Positions 14,323-15,356 of a DNA stretch of 15,356 nt are shown piece by piece. Made by a program: the position numbers and the translations under genes. Position 1 is the stretch's first letter, and the number at the start of each line of letters is the position of its first letter. The notes below the pieces were generated by a model, which was given only the letters and a program-made list of their open reading frames with translations, did not search any database and was not told the DNA's origin. This DNA comes from RGIG4097 sp964599875 (GTDB lineage Bacteria > Bacillota > Clostridia > Christensenellales > CAG-917): contig CAZRHE010000028.1 of the NCBI GenBank assembly GCA_964599875.1, forward strand, positions 1 to 15,356. The letters run 5' to 3'.

Positions 14323-14339
14323 ACGATAGAAGATTGTTC
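14307..14339 (+). promoter_or_regulatory. candidate -1 ribosomal frameshift signal
   Basis: The heptamer A AAA AAC (14307-14313) lies in the exact zero-frame phase of the upstream gene (codons ATA AAA AAC). After a 7-nt spacer it is followed by a small hairpin, GAACGA (14321-14326) with TTGTTC (14334-14339) around a 7-nt loop. The zero-frame TGA falls directly in front of the stem. A -1 slip would enter the open frame that runs to 14795. The hairpin is weak (6 bp, one G-T pair). Confidence 0.5.
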
Positions 14340-14795
14340 GTTAAAGAAAAAGAAAGTCGAGAATTTAACGATTCCGTATACGCCGCAATCGAATTCGACC
14401 GCAAACGAATAATAAGCGACGAGGATTTCGACAGACTCGACGGCGACGATTCGAACGATTGTATAAACGCGCGCCAATTCATAGACAACAACTATATGAA
14501 TTACGAAGAAAAAGCGTTGCTACGAAAATTCTTATCTTATAAGACGTTTAAACGAATCAAACTTCATTCTTTGTCGATTACGGGCTATAACAGACCGATT
14601 TCTTTCCAATGCCTTATGCACGACAACAGCCTCGTTTTAATCGACGCAGTGCCGAAAAGCATCATCGACACGCCCTATGGTCAAAAGCGCATGGAAACGC
14701 TAAAGAAATATTGCATATCCTACGGTTTCGGCTACCTGACCACCGACGGCACTCTCCCCCTATCCGCTCCCGACGGCGAAAACGGCAACTCATAA
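14334..14795 (+). CDS. C-terminal part of the same protein, -1 frame (153 aa if started at TTG)
   Basis: The frame is open from 14295. The only in-frame starts before the conserved-looking part are CTG 14319 and TTG 14334, and neither has a good ribosome binding site, so independent translation is doubtful. If reached by a -1 shift at 14313 the product adds 160 residues, making a 540-aa protein. The sequence has an acidic region (SDEDFDRLDGDDSND) and then a segment with LVLIDAV, a YGQKRMETLKKYC helix and GFGYLTTDG. That layout is reminiscent of a restriction-endonuclease-like core, but I see no certain catalytic triad. The alternative is that one A was lost from a run of seven, which would make the pair a broken gene or a sequencing artefact. 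Confidence 0.55.
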   Translation: MFVKEKESREFNDSVYAAIEFDRKRIISDEDFDRLDGDDSNDCINARQFIDNNYMNYEEKALLRKFLSYKTFKRIKLHSLSITGYNRPISFQCLMHDNSLVLIDAVPKSIIDTPYGQKRMETLKKYCISYGFGYLTTDGTLPLSAPDGENGNS

Positions 14796-14868
14796 TTTTC
14801 AATCGGTTTTTGCTTCTTTTCGACAAATTTTCACCCGCGATTTAGCGGTCAAAGTCAAGACCAAAAAA

Positions 14869-14886
14869 GTGACACTTGATGTGACA
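14869..14886 (+). repeat. left outer inverted repeat, GTGACA-N5-TGTGACA
   Basis: GTGACACTTGATGTGACA is matched in inverted orientation at 15081-15098 with the same GTGACA-N5-TGTGACA spacing; only the central bases differ. The two copies bracket a 230-bp segment that contains the 25-bp palindrome. Confidence 0.55.
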
Positions 14887-14964
14887 GAATTTAAAATTTT
14901 TTCTTGAGAACAGCAAAAAACCGCTCTTTTGACGAATCGACTTCCCCCGCACCATATCCCGCTC

Positions 14965-15033
14965 TTTTCCTCTTGGGGACGGAGCAAAAAGAGGAAAACT
15001 TTTCCGCATTTTGCTCCGTCCCCAAGAGGAAAA
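14965..15033. repeat. perfect 25-bp inverted repeat with 19-nt spacer (REP-like palindrome)
   Basis: The arm at 14965-14989 (core TCTTGGGGACGGAGC) is the exact reverse complement of 15009-15033. The spacer contains the small palindrome GGAAAACTTTTCC. The outer ends of the hairpin are A/T runs, but no T-tract follows on either strand, so this is not an ordinary terminator. GGGGACGG-type palindromes are known to me as dispersed elements in Clostridia, which are often linked to IS200-like REP-associated transposases; no transposase gene lies in this window. Confidence 0.85.
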
Positions 15034-15080
15034 ACTTAAATTAATCCACACTATTCAGTGACGATTTAATCAACTTTCAT

Positions 15081-15098
15081 TGTCACACTCGTTGTCAC
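15081..15098 (-). repeat. right outer inverted repeat
   Basis: TGTCACACTCGTTGTCAC is the inverted partner of 14869-14886, with the same spacing of its two GTGACA half-sites. No target-site duplication is obvious immediately outside the two copies. Confidence 0.55.
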
Positions 15099-15154
15099 AA
15101 TTCAGGGCAAAATCAGGCAATTTCGGGCAACTTTTAGGCACTATAGAAATGCAA

Positions 15155-15178
15155 AAACCCTACTAAACAGTAGGGTTT
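15155..15178 (-). terminator. terminator after tRNA-Val
   Basis: A 10-bp stem (AAACCCTACT at 15155-15164 with AGTAGGGTTT at 15169-15178) with a 4-nt loop is followed on the minus strand by TT (five T in a row with the stem end) and GC. It begins 9 nt after the tRNA-Val CCA end. Confidence 0.85.
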
Positions 15179-15186
15179 CGGGATTT

Positions 15187-15263
15187 TGGTGGAGACTACT
15201 GGACTTGAACCAGTGACCCCTTGCTTGTAAGGCAAGTGCTCTAACCAACTGAGCTAAGCCTCC
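15187..15263 (-). tRNA. tRNA-Val (anticodon UAC)
   Basis: The minus strand folds as a full cloverleaf. The acceptor is GGAGGCT with AGTCTCC (one G-U pair), followed by A73 and an encoded CCA at 15187-15189. The D-arm contains AGCTCAGTTGGTTAGAGC. The anticodon stem is CTTGC/GCAAG with loop CTTACAA (anticodon TAC, 15227-15229 on the plus strand). The T-arm is CTGG-TTCAAGT-CCAG. It is flanked by one terminator on each side, so it may be transcribed with its own promoter or by read-through from the tRNA-Glu gene upstream. Confidence 0.97.
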
Positions 15264-15270
15264 TAAAAAC

Positions 15271-15298
15271 AAAGGGCTACTCCTATGAGTAGCCCTTT
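15271..15298 (-). terminator. hairpin terminator between tRNA-Glu and tRNA-Val
   Basis: A perfect 10-bp stem (AAAGGGCTAC at 15271-15280 with GTAGCCCTTT at 15289-15298) with an 8-nt loop is followed on the minus strand by GTTTTTA. It lies right after the tRNA-Glu CCA end and only 7 nt before the first base of tRNA-Val, leaving no room for a separate tRNA-Val promoter. Confidence 0.8.
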
Positions 15299-15301
15299 AT
15301 G

Positions 15302-15356
15302 TGGTGACCCTACCGAGGTTCGAACTCGGGTTACCGCCGTGAAAGGGCGATGTCTT
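15302..15356 (-). tRNA. tRNA-Glu (anticodon UUC), truncated by the window end
   Basis: The 3' two thirds of the gene are present on the minus strand: an anticodon stem CGCC/GGCG with loop CTTTCAC (anticodon TTC, 15341-15343 on the plus strand), a T-arm CCGAG-TTCGAAC-CTCGG, the acceptor 3' half TAGGGTC, A73 and an encoded CCA. The ...ATCGCCCTTTCACGGCG... segment is typical of bacterial tRNA-Glu. The 5' part lies beyond the window. Confidence 0.93.

Noticed and set aside
14842..15051. Minus-strand frames of 62-69 aa across the palindrome.
   Set aside because: They are reading frames through an inverted repeat, with no start signals and no similarity pattern.

Overview
The window looks like a chromosomal segment of a Gram-positive Clostridia-type bacterium (Bacillota), probably from an uncultured lineage. 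The evidence is AGGAGG-type ribosome binding sites, sigma-A-like promoters (TTGAAA/TTGACA with TATAAT), short hairpin-plus-T terminators, an AmaP/Asp23-family membrane protein placed before greA and lysS, a transketolase split into two adjacent genes, and tRNAs with encoded CCA. No rRNA, CRISPR array or complete insertion sequence is visible.

Layout. 1-673 (+): the C-terminal end of a DUF4143-type ATPase and a small conserved hypothetical. 706-2287 (-): a zinc-dependent alcohol dehydrogenase followed by a GNAT acetyltransferase behind one good promoter. 2430-2843 (-): a TerB-like protein with its own promoter and terminator. 3109-5374 (+): a redox cluster of an aldo/keto reductase with two C-terminal 4Fe-4S motifs, a DUF1893 protein and a flavodoxin-fold iron-sulfur-flavoprotein-like reductase, closed by a terminator that may work in both directions. 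5499-8000 (-): an accessory operon of seven small or medium genes, five of them from two duplicated families (here A and B) interleaved as B-A-B-A, then a 69-aa protein, an AAA/ABC-type ATPase and a third A copy. Upstream of it, 8001-8350 holds a structured element flanked by a promoter on each strand. 8351-11069 (-): the amaP-like, greA, lysS operon. 11354-13110 (+): transketolase N- and C-terminal subunits with a strong promoter and terminator. 13174-14795 (+): two out-of-phase frames that look like one 540-aa protein joined by a -1 frameshift at A AAA AAC. 14796-15186: an intergenic region with a perfect 25-bp inverted repeat inside a pair of outer imperfect inverted repeats. 15187-15356 (-): tRNA-Val(UAC) and a truncated tRNA-Glu(UUC).

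The ordinary parts are housekeeping: translation (lysS, tRNAs), transcript cleavage (greA), carbon metabolism (transketolase) and redox enzymes. Three places may be new. The first is the RpoA-CTD-like/sigma-4-like gene with its apparent programmed frameshift. The second is the B-A-B-A-C-ATPase-A operon with an unusually conserved intergenic spacer and a possible attenuator or small RNA in front of it. The third is the nested palindromic element next to the tRNAs. All functional statements about these three are inference from sequence alone.
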